A stretch of 11,946 nt of DNA from an uncultured Chromatiaceae bacterium. GTDB taxonomy: Bacteria; Pseudomonadota; Gammaproteobacteria; Enterobacterales; Alteromonadaceae. The stretch is from the NCBI GenBank assembly GCA_946482325.1, contig CAMLRA010000130.1, positions 1 through 11,946 of the forward strand, given 5' to 3'. Positions 6,361-11,946 of this stretch are shown here, one piece after another (positions within the stretch are counted from its first letter, which is position 1; each line of letters begins with the position of its first letter). The translations under genes were made by a program, and so were the position numbers. The notes below the pieces were generated by a model that did not search any database, was not told the DNA's origin, and was given only the letters and a program-made list of their open reading frames with translations.

Positions 6361-6876
6361 TTAAAACCACTGCGGCGTTAGAAATGGAATTAAAGCCAGG
6401 ATCAGCGCCTGTTGATACACACTGCTGCGGCTGAGTTTATGTTGGGTTAACAGGCCAATTGCGCCGCCGGCTTGTTTGATATTGTGTGTGCCAAACAAAG
6501 AGTCCATCACATCGCCGAGCTCTTCACCTTGGGCTAAGCGCTGTACTGCCACCGGCGGTAGCTGCAAAGATGCGGAGCGGGCTCGGCCTTCTTGCTTCCC
6601 GTTGCTGATGCGGATCCAAGCGAAAGTCATCCCATCGTCCAGTCCGGCTTCAATAGCGACATAAAAATCTGCTTGTTGTTGCTGTTGTAAATTGTGCAGA
6701 CGGTTGTCGGCGCCAAGGAGGGTTTCTGCTGAAGTCATCGGTTGTGCTGCAACACCGGATTCAGTTTTAAAGCCAACCACCTGACAGGGTGTCTCCGGAA
6801 AAGCTAAAGCGAAGGCATCGCGCACTGCATTGATTTTTGCGGGATTGGTAGAGGCGACGGCGATCAGCCATGACAT
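6361..6876 (-). CDS. yjjX: Inosine/xanthosine triphosphatase (YjjX/DUF84 family)
   Basis: The 171-residue protein matches the usual YjjX length of about 170. The start is set at 6876 (MSWLIAVASTNPAKINAV) because GAAGGAAA lies about 7 bases upstream; the frame is open 14 codons further without such a site. Family segments: ASTNPAKINAVRDAF at residues 8-22, GADNRL at 55-60, ADFYVAIEAGLD at 69-80, and the C-terminal block EELGDVMDSLFGTHNIKQAGGAIGLLT with LSRSSVYQQAL. The enzyme hydrolyses the non-canonical nucleotides ITP and XTP in the cytoplasm, keeping deaminated purines out of nucleic acids. It stands alone on the - strand, divergent from the nitroreductase. A run of five glutamines (residues 64-68) is a minor local oddity. 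The family call is strong; catalysis is inferred from it. Confidence 0.9.
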   Translation of the reverse strand: MSWLIAVASTNPAKINAVRDAFALAFPETPCQVVGFKTESGVAAQPMTSAETLLGADNRLHNLQQQQQADFYVAIEAGLDDGMTFAWIRISNGKQEGRARSASLQLPPVAVQRLAQGEELGDVMDSLFGTHNIKQAGGAIGLLTQHKLSRSSVYQQALILALIPFLTPQWF

Positions 6877-6974
6877 AGCGTGTTTCCTTCGGGCAAAAAC
6901 CTGATTATACCGATGCACTGTTCGCCTTGCATCAGGCCCTTCATCCCCAGTGCTGACGTTGGTCGGATTTCTGT

Positions 6975-7002
6975 TTGCACTTACTTTGTGTTTACATAGA
7001 TT
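6975..7002 (+). promoter_or_regulatory. Possible promoter of the nitroreductase/DoxX unit
   Basis: TTGCAC (6975-6980) and TAGATT (6997-7002) are separated by 16 bases and lie 34 bases upstream of the nitroreductase ATG. Both hexamers are imperfect matches to the sigma-70 consensus. Confidence 0.35.
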
Positions 7003-7035
7003 TTACCCTTCCGCCAGAGTAGCCGGAGCCCACTG

Positions 7036-7710
7036 ATGGAAACTCAACACCCGCTAAATGATTTTGTGCAATATGATGCTGTGCAGCTGCAGCAACGTGC
7101 CACTGAGCATCTGGCGCTGATGCAGCGCCGCCATACAATCCGTAGCTTTTCTGACAAACCGGTGCCGCGCCAGGTCATAGAACAGCTAATTCAAATTGCC
7201 GCCAGTGCGCCCAGTGGTGCAAACCATCAGCCCTGGCATTTTGTTGCAATCAGCAACCCTGCCGTGAAACAGCAAATCCGCTAGGAGGCGGAATTACAGG
7301 AAGCCGGTTTTTACAGTGGCCGTGCCGGCGAGGAATGGCTAAATGCATTAAAACCATTAGGGACGGATGCGCATAAACCCTACCTTGAAACCGCCCCCTG
7401 GCTTATCGTGATTTTTTCGCAAAAACGCGGTGGCATCGACAACAATGATGCAGATACCAACTACTATGTGCATGAATCTGTTGGCATTGCGACCGGCTTT
7501 TTGATTCAGGCGGCGCATCAGGTCGGGCTGGTGTCGCTGACCCACACGCCGAAGCCGATGAGTTTTTTAAGCAAGATTTGTGGTCGGGATAACGACAATG
7601 ACCGGCCTTATATGTTGCTGGTATTAGGCTATCCGGCAGACGATGCGACGGTGCCGGCCCATGCACTGAAGAAAAAACCATTTGCGCAGGTCTGTACCAT
7701 GCTGGAGTAA
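7036..7710 (+). pseudogene. Nitroreductase-family gene interrupted by an in-frame amber codon
   Basis: The frame opens at ATG 7036 (GGAG about 7 bases upstream) and encodes a nitroreductase-family flavoprotein, but codon 83 is TAG (7282-7284). The same frame continues without shift or loss to TAA 7708-7710, 224 codons before the final stop. Before the stop: MQRRHTIRSFSDKPVP and SAPSGANHQPWHFVAI, the usual FMN-contact segments. After it: FYSGRAGEEWLNALKPLG, YYVHESVGIATGFLIQAAHQ, VSLTHTPKPMSFL and LVLGYPADDATVPAHAL. The style is the iodotyrosine deiodinase-like branch. Related proteins usually have Glu, Lys or Gln near codon 83, each one base from TAG. Everything else is well preserved, so the mutation is recent, a sequencing error, or suppressed in the cell. 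TAG overlaps AGGAGG (7283-7288), but no ATG follows at a suitable distance, so reinitiation is unlikely. Without readthrough the product would be an 82-residue fragment lacking the rest of the FMN fold. Confidence 0.8.
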
Positions 7711-7748
7711 CAGCGCAGCAGGATCCCCTCACAATTTAGGAGCATTGT

Positions 7749-8153
7749 ATGCACAAAGATCGGCTGGACTCACTGTTATGGTCGCTGCTGCGACTGACCT
7801 TAGCCGGGTTGTTGGCTGCACATGGCTGGACCCGGTTGCTTGGCGGCGGTGTGGTGCCTTTTGGTGAATGGTTGCAGGCGCAGGGCCTGCCCGCCGGTTT
7901 TTATCTGGCCGCCGCGGTCACAGGCTATGAAATCATGGCGACGTTGCTCTATGCCGCCGGCAAATGGGTTTGGCCTTTGTCGCTGGGTTTTATCGGCATC
8001 TATGCTACCGGTTTGTTGATGGTGCATGCGCCCTTTGGCTGGTTTGTTGTCGGCGCCGGCCGTAACGGCATGGAATACAGTGTGCTATTGCTGGTCTGTC
8101 TGGCATTAACCGGTTTTCGCGCATACCGCCAGCAGCAACATCCGCGATTCTGA
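7749..8153 (+). CDS. DoxX-family inner-membrane protein
   Basis: The 134-residue protein has four predicted membrane segments (about residues 10-25, 49-70, 74-92 and 110-122). It carries the DoxX-type AHGWTRL in the first part and GRNGMEYSVLLL before the last helix. AGGAG lies 7 bases upstream of the ATG. It follows the interrupted nitroreductase by 38 bases on the same strand, so the two probably share a transcript. DoxX proteins are small membrane proteins linked in several bacteria to redox and thiol stress, but most have no known activity. Pairing with a flavin reductase-like gene fits a redox role; this is inference. The family call is strong, function unknown. Confidence 0.85.
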   Translation: MHKDRLDSLLWSLLRLTLAGLLAAHGWTRLLGGGVVPFGEWLQAQGLPAGFYLAAAVTGYEIMATLLYAAGKWVWPLSLGFIGIYATGLLMVHAPFGWFVVGAGRNGMEYSVLLLVCLALTGFRAYRQQQHPRF

Positions 8154-8268
8154 TCCGGCGCTTTTGGCACCCTATCGCGATGTAAATACTGTTTTGAAAC
8201 GAATTTTCTCTGTTGCCCTTTGCTTCGGCTACGCTTGAAGAGCATTTCATAAAAAAGGCAGGATAGAG

Positions 8269-9474
8269 ATGAAACCTATTGTATTGGCTAATAAATCATT
8301 CCGGTCACTCGGTCTGGTGCTAGTCACGGCGTTAATGCCGGCGACAGCACTGGCTGAGATCACCCTGAACGGCTTTGCATCCATCCGTGGCACCTCGGTG
8401 TCGAGTGATGGCGGCCTCGAGCCGTTTCCTGGTTTTGAAGAAGGCGAGCTGTCCTTTAATCCTGAGTCGTTGTTTGCACTGCAGGCACAGGCAGACCTCG
8501 GTGAAGGGCTGACCGCCACAGTCCAGCTGTTTGGCGAAGGTCGCAGCGATTTTGAGGTCGAGGCGCGCTGGGCTTACCTGAGTTACCAGTTTAATGATAC
8601 CCACAGGCTCAGTGCCGGCCGATTTGCCAACCCGATTTTCCACCAGTCTGAATACGAAAAAGTTGGCTACGCCCACAATTTTTCGCGTTTGCCCAAGGCG
8701 GTCTACATCGATTTTGATTTTAGTACCATTGAAGGCGTCGCAATGGACAGCCAATACAATATCGGCGACTACAGTTTGTCGACCAAAGTATTGTTTGGCA
8801 GCTGGTCCGGCGAAACCTTCAGTGCTGTAACCAACAATTACACCAATTTTGGTCTGGATAACATCATCAGTGCCAATGCCACGTTGGCAGGAGATTGGTG
8901 GCAGCTGTTCGCCGGTGCTTTTGTCGCGCAGATTGATGGCGGTAACATCGACAGCAGCACTATCTTCCCATTGGCAGCAAACGGCATCAGTCTGGCCAGA
9001 AATTCAGGCGCCAGCAGCAGTCAAATCGACGATTTTAAAACGCGGATTGGCTGGGATAACAAAGACGGACTGTATTGGTTCAGCGGTTTCGCTATTGATC
9101 GCGATAACTGGTTGGTCGACTTTGAGTATGTCGAGTACGAGGTCAAAGATTCGACCGACGCTTCGAATCAGTCATGGTATCTGGCAGTAGGACGACGTTT
9201 CGACAATGTAGTGCTGACGCTGCATACGGAAGATTACGCTCAGACGGCAGATTATGCTTTTCTCAATGGCGTGTCCCATCCGGTGTTATTAGCAACGGGA
9301 AAAGGCATTCATAATGCGTTTGCTCAGCGCGAGTTTGACGGGGTTGGTCTGTCAGTTCGTTATGATTTCCACCCCAGTGCCGCATTTAAAGCTGATTATT
9401 TCAGTGGCACCGATACCAGAGCTGCGGTTGGCCACTACAAAATCTTATCATTTGGCATCGATCTGGTGTTCTGA
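8269..9474 (+). CDS. Outer-membrane beta-barrel porin
   Basis: The 401-residue protein has a Sec signal peptide (cleavage likely after ALA at residue 29). Many alternating hydrophobic/polar strands end in aromatic residues, and it finishes in LSFGIDLVF with the C-terminal phenylalanine used for BAM-dependent insertion. EITLNGFASIRGT at the mature N-terminus and the strand LEGLTATVQ-like DLGEGLTATVQLFGEGR are typical of Gram-negative porins of the 16-18-strand type. A purine-rich caggatagag precedes the ATG. It is followed 10 bases later by a PstS-like periplasmic gene, so phosphate or another anion is a plausible substrate, but no selectivity residues can be read from sequence alone. It is preceded by 115 bases without a gene, where I see no convincing promoter. 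Confidence 0.85.
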   Translation: MKPIVLANKSFRSLGLVLVTALMPATALAEITLNGFASIRGTSVSSDGGLEPFPGFEEGELSFNPESLFALQAQADLGEGLTATVQLFGEGRSDFEVEARWAYLSYQFNDTHRLSAGRFANPIFHQSEYEKVGYAHNFSRLPKAVYIDFDFSTIEGVAMDSQYNIGDYSLSTKVLFGSWSGETFSAVTNNYTNFGLDNIISANATLAGDWWQLFAGAFVAQIDGGNIDSSTIFPLAANGISLARNSGASSSQIDDFKTRIGWDNKDGLYWFSGFAIDRDNWLVDFEYVEYEVKDSTDASNQSWYLAVGRRFDNVVLTLHTEDYAQTADYAFLNGVSHPVLLATGKGIHNAFAQREFDGVGLSVRYDFHPSAAFKADYFSGTDTRAAVGHYKILSFGIDLVF

Positions 9475-9484
9475 GGAGAGCGTG

Positions 9485-9892
9485 ATGAAAAAATTATTGA
9501 TAATCAGCAGTTTGATCTTCAGTCAGCTGGCCTTTGCTGAAGTTGCTGTCATAGTGCATCCGTCAAACAATAATCAGCTGGACGAAGCGACAGTGTCAAA
9601 GATTTTCCTCGGCCGGGAAAAATCTTTTGCCGATGGTCATTCGGTGGTACCACTGGCGCTGGCGGACGCGGCCCCGGCCAGTACAGCCTTTAATGACGCA
9701 GTACTGAAAAAATCATCGAGTCAGCTTAAAGCCTATTGGTCGAAACTGGTGTTTACCGGTAAAGGCACTCCACCCAAAGAAATTGGCAGTGACGAAGAAA
9801 TGCTGAAACTGGTTGCCACCAATCCGTCGGTGATTGGGTATGTCGACGCGGCGAAAGTGGATGCTTCAGTCAAAGTGGCGCTGAAGTTTTAG
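9485..9892 (+). CDS. Small PstS-like periplasmic substrate-binding protein
   Basis: The 135-residue protein has a signal peptide (MKKLLIISSLIFSQLAFA, cleavage after residue 18). It contains the PBP-like features VSKIFLGREKSFADGHSVVPL, LKAYWSKLVFTGKGTPPKEI and NPSVIGYVDAAKV, seen in the phosphate-binding PstS superfamily. At this length it has about half of a normal PstS, matching a common short gammaproteobacterial form rather than a truncation: both ends look natural. ATG 9485 is chosen because GAGGAGAG (9473-9480) overlaps the porin stop; a longer open frame upstream only overlaps the porin. It is co-transcribed with the porin. No ABC permease or ATPase follows, so it probably does not feed a standard Pst transporter and may present ligand to the porin or to a sensor. 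The role is inference. Confidence 0.85.
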   Translation: MKKLLIISSLIFSQLAFAEVAVIVHPSNNNQLDEATVSKIFLGREKSFADGHSVVPLALADAAPASTAFNDAVLKKSSSQLKAYWSKLVFTGKGTPPKEIGSDEEMLKLVATNPSVIGYVDAAKVDASVKVALKF

Positions 9893-9919
9893 CGACACAG
9901 CCGTTATTTAGCGGTAGTT

Positions 9920-9952
9920 AAAACAGGAGCTGATTTCAGCTCCTGTTTTCAT
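9920..9952 (+). terminator. Strong rho-independent terminator of the porin operon
   Basis: AAAACAGGAGCTGA (9920-9933) and TCAGCTCCTGTTTT (9936-9949) are perfect 14-base arms around TT. In practice the loop opens by a few A/T pairs. The T-run on the + strand and the A-run at the left make it work in both directions. It lies 28 bases after the PstS-like stop. Confidence 0.9.
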
Positions 9953-9967
9953 TTCAGGCGGGTACCG

Positions 9968-10062
9968 GGGCGTGTTGACCTTTGGTGTTTGTTTTTGCGC
10001 CAGTTTGTTACCACTCGGTGACTGAAACGAACGAAAATCAACCACCAATCATCAACACGCCC
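9968..10062. repeat. 95-bp imperfect hairpin with GGGCGTGTTGA ends (possible MITE)
   Basis: The ends GGGCGTGTTGA (9968-9978) and TCAACACGCCC (10052-10062) are perfect inverted repeats. Pairing goes on inward with few mismatches through TTGGTG/CACCAA and TTTT/AAAA and is capped by GTTACC-ACTC-GGTGAC, so almost the whole 95 bases fold into one long stem. It has no coding capacity. Terminal repeats with a palindromic body suggest a miniature inverted-repeat element. I see no clear target-site duplication (left flank GGTACCG, right flank TGGACC). It is not an integron attC: the ends do not fit RYYYAAC/GTTRRRY. Confidence 0.6.
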
Positions 10063-10079
10063 TGGACCATGCGTTGATC

Positions 10080-10106
10080 TTGACAGTTGCTCGTTCTTTA
10101 TATAGA
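10080..10106 (+). promoter_or_regulatory. Promoter of the XRE-azlCD operon
   Basis: TTGACA (10080-10085) is a perfect -35. TATAGA (10101-10106) is a good -10 with a short 15-base spacer. The -10 and the spacer lie inside the 34-bp palindrome, as expected for a repressible promoter. Confidence 0.55.
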
Positions 10107-10125
10107 ACGTTCGATATAAAGAACG
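10092..10125. promoter_or_regulatory. 34-bp near-perfect palindrome, likely operator of the XRE regulator
   Basis: Arms CGTTCTTTATAT (10092-10103) and ATATAAAGAACG (10114-10125) are perfect, and the centre AGAACGTTCG differs from symmetry at one pair only. Inside it lie two overlapping dyads, GTTCTTTATATAGAAC (10093-10108) and GTTCGATATAAAGAAC (10109-10124). This suggests a pair of dimer sites for the HTH regulator just downstream. It covers the -10 region, so binding should repress the operon. Regulator identity is inferred from position. Confidence 0.75.
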
Positions 10126-10155
10126 ATTTTATTGCAGCAACAAGAGGGCAGTGGT

Positions 10156-10689
10156 GTGGATCCGGAAAGTTTGCAAACACTGGGCCGGCATATTCAGGGC
10201 CTGCGGGTGAGCAAAGGGCTGTCGTTGTCACAGCTGGCTGCAGCAGCCGGTATTGCTAAATCGAATTTGTCGCGGCTGGAGCAGGGCGCCGGCAACCCGA
10301 CGCTGGACACCATTTGGCGGTTGTCACTGCAACTCGGTGTGCCTTTTGGCAATTTAATTGCGCCGGTGGCGGCGCTGGTCGGTGATGCCGGTGTACAGGT
10401 GCGTTTGTTGGATCAGGGCAAAGACCAGCCGGCGGTGGATGCTTATTGGATGTCGGTGGCACCGAATACCGAACGGCAGGCAGAAGCGCATGCGAAGGGC
10501 ACTGTCGAGATGATTTGTCTGATTAGCGGCGAGCTTGAAGTGGGCTGCGCCGGCAGCATAAAACGGCTCAAAGCCGGCGACAGTCACCAGTTTGCTGCCG
10601 ATGTGCCGCATTTGTATCGCAGTGGCGAGCATTGGGTGACGGCGTTACTGACTATTGTTTACCAGCAGAAGGAGCTGTGTGATGAGTGA
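10156..10689 (+). CDS. XRE-family transcriptional regulator with C-terminal cupin domain
   Basis: The frame is open from TTG 10132, but I choose GTG 10156 because AGAGGG (10143-10148) sits 7 bases before it, giving 177 residues (MDPESLQTLGRHIQGLR). Residues 8-66 form the helix-turn-helix: LSLSQLAAAAGIAKSNLSRLEQGAGNPTLDTIWRLSLQLGV. After a linker the cupin barrel spans about residues 80-175, with EAHAKGTVEMICLISGELEV and LKAGDSHQFAADVPHLYRS. Regulators of this build sense a small ligand through the cupin. The gene sits directly behind a palindromic operator and overlaps azlC by 8 bases, so it probably represses its own operon and releases it when an amino acid or related effector accumulates. 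The family call is firm; effector unknown. Confidence 0.88.
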   Translation: MDPESLQTLGRHIQGLRVSKGLSLSQLAAAAGIAKSNLSRLEQGAGNPTLDTIWRLSLQLGVPFGNLIAPVAALVGDAGVQVRLLDQGKDQPAVDAYWMSVAPNTERQAEAHAKGTVEMICLISGELEVGCAGSIKRLKAGDSHQFAADVPHLYRSGEHWVTALLTIVYQQKELCDE

Positions 10690-11398
10690 TATCTCAGCCT
10701 GGCGACTGGGGGCTCGTGATGCCTTACCACTACTGGGCGGTTATATTCCGGTGGCAATTTCCTTTGGTTTGATTGCCATGCAGGCCGGTTTTACGGCAGG
10801 TGCGGCAGTGCTGGTGTCAACGCTGATTTATGCCGGTGCCTCGCAGTTTCTATTCATTGCCATGGTCGCAGCGGGGGCACCGCTGTGGCTGGTGATTGTC
10901 ATGACCTTACTGATAAATGCCCGCCATGTGGTGTATGGACCAAATCTGGCGCCTTATCTGCCCGCTGGCAAACTGTGGCCCTGGCTGATGCACGGTCTGA
11001 CCGATCAGATTTTTGCCTTAGCGCATACCCGGCTGCCTCAGCTACCGGAGTCTCAGCGTCTCGGCTGGTATTGCAGCGCGGCCCTGATCGCCTGGGGTAG
11101 CTGGATCGCCGGCACGGCACTTGGCGCTGTCGCCGGGGCAGAAATTACCGCACGCTGGCCGCTCTTGGGCCAAGTGCTGCCGTTTGCGCTGCCGGCATTA
11201 TTTATTGTGCTGTTGGCCCCGCGTTTTACTTCCTGGCAATGGACCTGCACCTTAAGCAGTACGGCTTTGGTAGCGCTTGCGCTGAAGTTAGCCGGTCACA
11301 GCAATCTGGCGATCCCGCTGGCGGCGCTGTGCGGTGCTGTGGTGTTTTATCTGTTACAGCACCAGGCAAGCCGGACGGAGGCGCAACATGGACACTGA
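10682..11398 (+). CDS. azlC: AzlC-family branched-chain amino acid exporter, large subunit
   Basis: The 238-residue integral membrane protein starts at ATG 10682 inside the end of the regulator gene, with AAGGAG 8 bases upstream. It has the AzlC signature LPLLGGYIPVAISFGLIAMQ, then YAGASQFLFIAMVAAGAPLW and LLINARHVVYGPNLAPYLP, and several further hydrophobic segments to residue 226. AzlC (YgaZ in E. coli) works with a small AzlD (YgaH) partner to export valine and other branched-chain amino acids or toxic analogues such as 4-azaleucine. The azlD gene follows with an 11-base overlap. Overlap on both sides shows a tightly coupled three-gene operon. The family call is firm; the exact substrate is inferred. 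Confidence 0.92.
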   Translation: MSDISAWRLGARDALPLLGGYIPVAISFGLIAMQAGFTAGAAVLVSTLIYAGASQFLFIAMVAAGAPLWLVIVMTLLINARHVVYGPNLAPYLPAGKLWPWLMHGLTDQIFALAHTRLPQLPESQRLGWYCSAALIAWGSWIAGTALGAVAGAEITARWPLLGQVLPFALPALFIVLLAPRFTSWQWTCTLSSTALVALALKLAGHSNLAIPLAALCGAVVFYLLQHQASRTEAQHGH

Positions 11399-11735
11399 AA
11401 TTTGGCTGACCCTGCTCGCCTGTGCTGCGGGCACTTTTTTGCTGCGGATGTTGCCGTTGCTGTGGATGCAGCGTCATCTGCGCCGGCGCGACCCGGTGCG
11501 CCAGGGCGAGGCGATGCCGCTGTGGCTCACAGTGCTGGCCCCGACCATGATTGCCGCGATGCTTGGCGTGTCGCTGATCCCGGTCAGTGAAACTGTCAGC
11601 GGCTGGCTGGCGACTGTAATGGCAAGTCTGGTGACGGTATTGGTCTGGCGCCGTACCCGCTCACTCGGCTGGCCGGTTTGCGCCGGTGTTGGTGTGTTTG
11701 GGCTGGTATCGGTATTGGCGCTGCTGAGTATGTAA
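11388..11735 (+). CDS. azlD: AzlD-family branched-chain amino acid exporter, small subunit
   Basis: The 115-residue membrane protein starts at ATG 11388, with GGAGG about 7 bases upstream and an 11-base overlap with azlC. It has four hydrophobic segments. The AzlD pattern is visible in LLACAAGTFLLRMLPLLW, LWLTVLAPTMIAAMLGVSLI and the C-terminal helix pair. In homologous systems it is the obligate partner of AzlC. The frame is open 18 codons upstream but that part only overlaps azlC. It ends just before the tandem hairpin repeats, which supply its terminator. Confidence 0.88.
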   Translation: MDTEIWLTLLACAAGTFLLRMLPLLWMQRHLRRRDPVRQGEAMPLWLTVLAPTMIAAMLGVSLIPVSETVSGWLATVMASLVTVLVWRRTRSLGWPVCAGVGVFGLVSVLALLSM

Positions 11736-11740
11736 TAAAG

Positions 11741-11764
11741 AAAAAACCACCGGGAGTGGTTTTT
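11741..11764 (+). terminator. Terminator of the XRE-azlCD operon (first repeat unit)
   Basis: AAAACCAC and GTGGTTTT pair around CGGGA, with A runs on the left and a T run on the right, directly after the azlD stop. The structure works in both directions and is repeated in each tandem unit. Confidence 0.8.
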
Positions 11765-11946
11765 AACAACGCAACGCGTTGGCCTGAAAGGAGAGCGCCA
11801 CGGATGGCAGCGAATAAAAAACCACCGGGAGTGGTTTTTAACAACGCAAAGCGTTGGCCTGAAAGGAGAGCGCCACGGATGGCAGCGAATAAAAAAACCA
11901 CCGGGAGTGGTTTTTAACAACGCAAAGCGTTGGCCTGAAAGGAGAG
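11741..11946. repeat. 75-76-bp tandem repeat carrying three hairpins per unit (runs off the window)
   Basis: Equivalent points (ACCACCGGG) occur at 11746, 11821 and 11897, giving periods of 75 and 76; the third copy is cut by the window end. Copies are almost identical. They differ in A-run length and at the loop CAACGC-AAC-GCGTTG (first) versus CAACGC-AAA-GCGTTG (second and third). Each unit has three hairpins: AACCAC-CGGGA-GTGGTT flanked by A and T runs, CAACGC-AAA-GCGTTG, and GCCA-CGGA-TGGC. The first is a terminator-like structure 6 bases after azlD. Apparent open frames on both strands here are just translations of the repeat. Confidence 0.9.

Noticed and set aside
6258..6435. Protein-like + strand frame (DYQPELTLALRNSAGMVLQAK) overlapping the end of the yjjX-like gene
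   Set aside because: It has no plausible start or ribosome binding site and half of it is antisense to a well-supported gene; probably chance.
7283..7288. AGGAGG after the amber codon as a reinitiation site for the rest of the nitroreductase
   Set aside because: No ATG lies at a suitable distance; the next in-frame start-like codon is GTG 7408, over 100 bases away, and would leave out much of the fold.
9314..9484. Upstream extension of the PstS-like gene
   Set aside because: It lies wholly inside the porin gene in another frame, and the ATG at 9485 has both a strong Shine-Dalgarno site and a signal peptide directly after it.
9968..10062. Integron attC site
   Set aside because: The long hairpin is attC-like in size, but the ends do not fit RYYYAAC and GTTRRRY, and there is no cassette or integrase context.
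11474..11920. ORFs on both strands across the terminal repeats
   Set aside because: The peptides are periodic translations of the 75-76-bp repeat joined to antisense azlD sequence.

Overview
The window looks like chromosomal DNA of a marine or freshwater gammaproteobacterium. The mix of a COG3607-type VOC protein, a YjjX-type phosphatase, a porin paired with a mini-PstS protein and a Tat-exported sugar-oxidising complex suggests a Rheinheimera/Alishewanella-like relative. That placement is inference from gene content and protein style, not a database result. Most genes have good Shine-Dalgarno sites, and the gene order is that of a free-living chromosome rather than a phage or plasmid.

Layout. 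Positions 1-3863 hold four genes on the + strand that read as an oxidative sugar-catabolism cluster: a TIM-barrel isomerase/epimerase (5' end outside the window), a GMC flavoprotein dehydrogenase, its Tat-signal small subunit (gluconate 2-dehydrogenase subunit 3 family), and a secreted DUF1080 protein (3-keto-disaccharide hydrolase family). The likely scheme is periplasmic oxidation of a glycoside at C3, cleavage of the 3-keto-glycoside, then isomerisation of the product. A VOC-family gene (3976-4380) lies on the - strand beyond a probable terminator.

Positions 4381-6230 are an island: a full-length REP-associated tyrosine transposase (RAYT, HUH family) at 4876-5847. Four copies of a short repeat lie on its left and two good copies plus one degenerate copy on its right. 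The two arrays differ except for an 11-bp core, CGGACATCCAC on the left and GTGGATGTCCG on the right, so both point outward from the gene. This looks like a REP/RAYT module and is the strongest candidate for an undescribed system in the window.

Positions 6361-8153 carry a yjjX-like non-canonical NTP phosphatase (- strand), a nitroreductase gene interrupted by one in-frame amber codon (probable pseudogene), and a DoxX-family membrane protein. Positions 8269-9892 form a two-gene operon, an outer-membrane porin and a small PstS-like periplasmic protein, closed by a strong hairpin terminator.

Positions 9968-10062 form a 95-bp imperfect hairpin with 11-bp perfect ends (possible MITE). Beyond it a 34-bp near-perfect palindrome overlaps the promoter of an XRE-cupin regulator, which is translationally overlapped by azlC and then azlD, the two subunits of a branched-chain amino acid exporter. 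The window ends in a 75-76-bp tandem repeat in which each unit carries three hairpins, one of them terminator-like; the array runs off the right edge.
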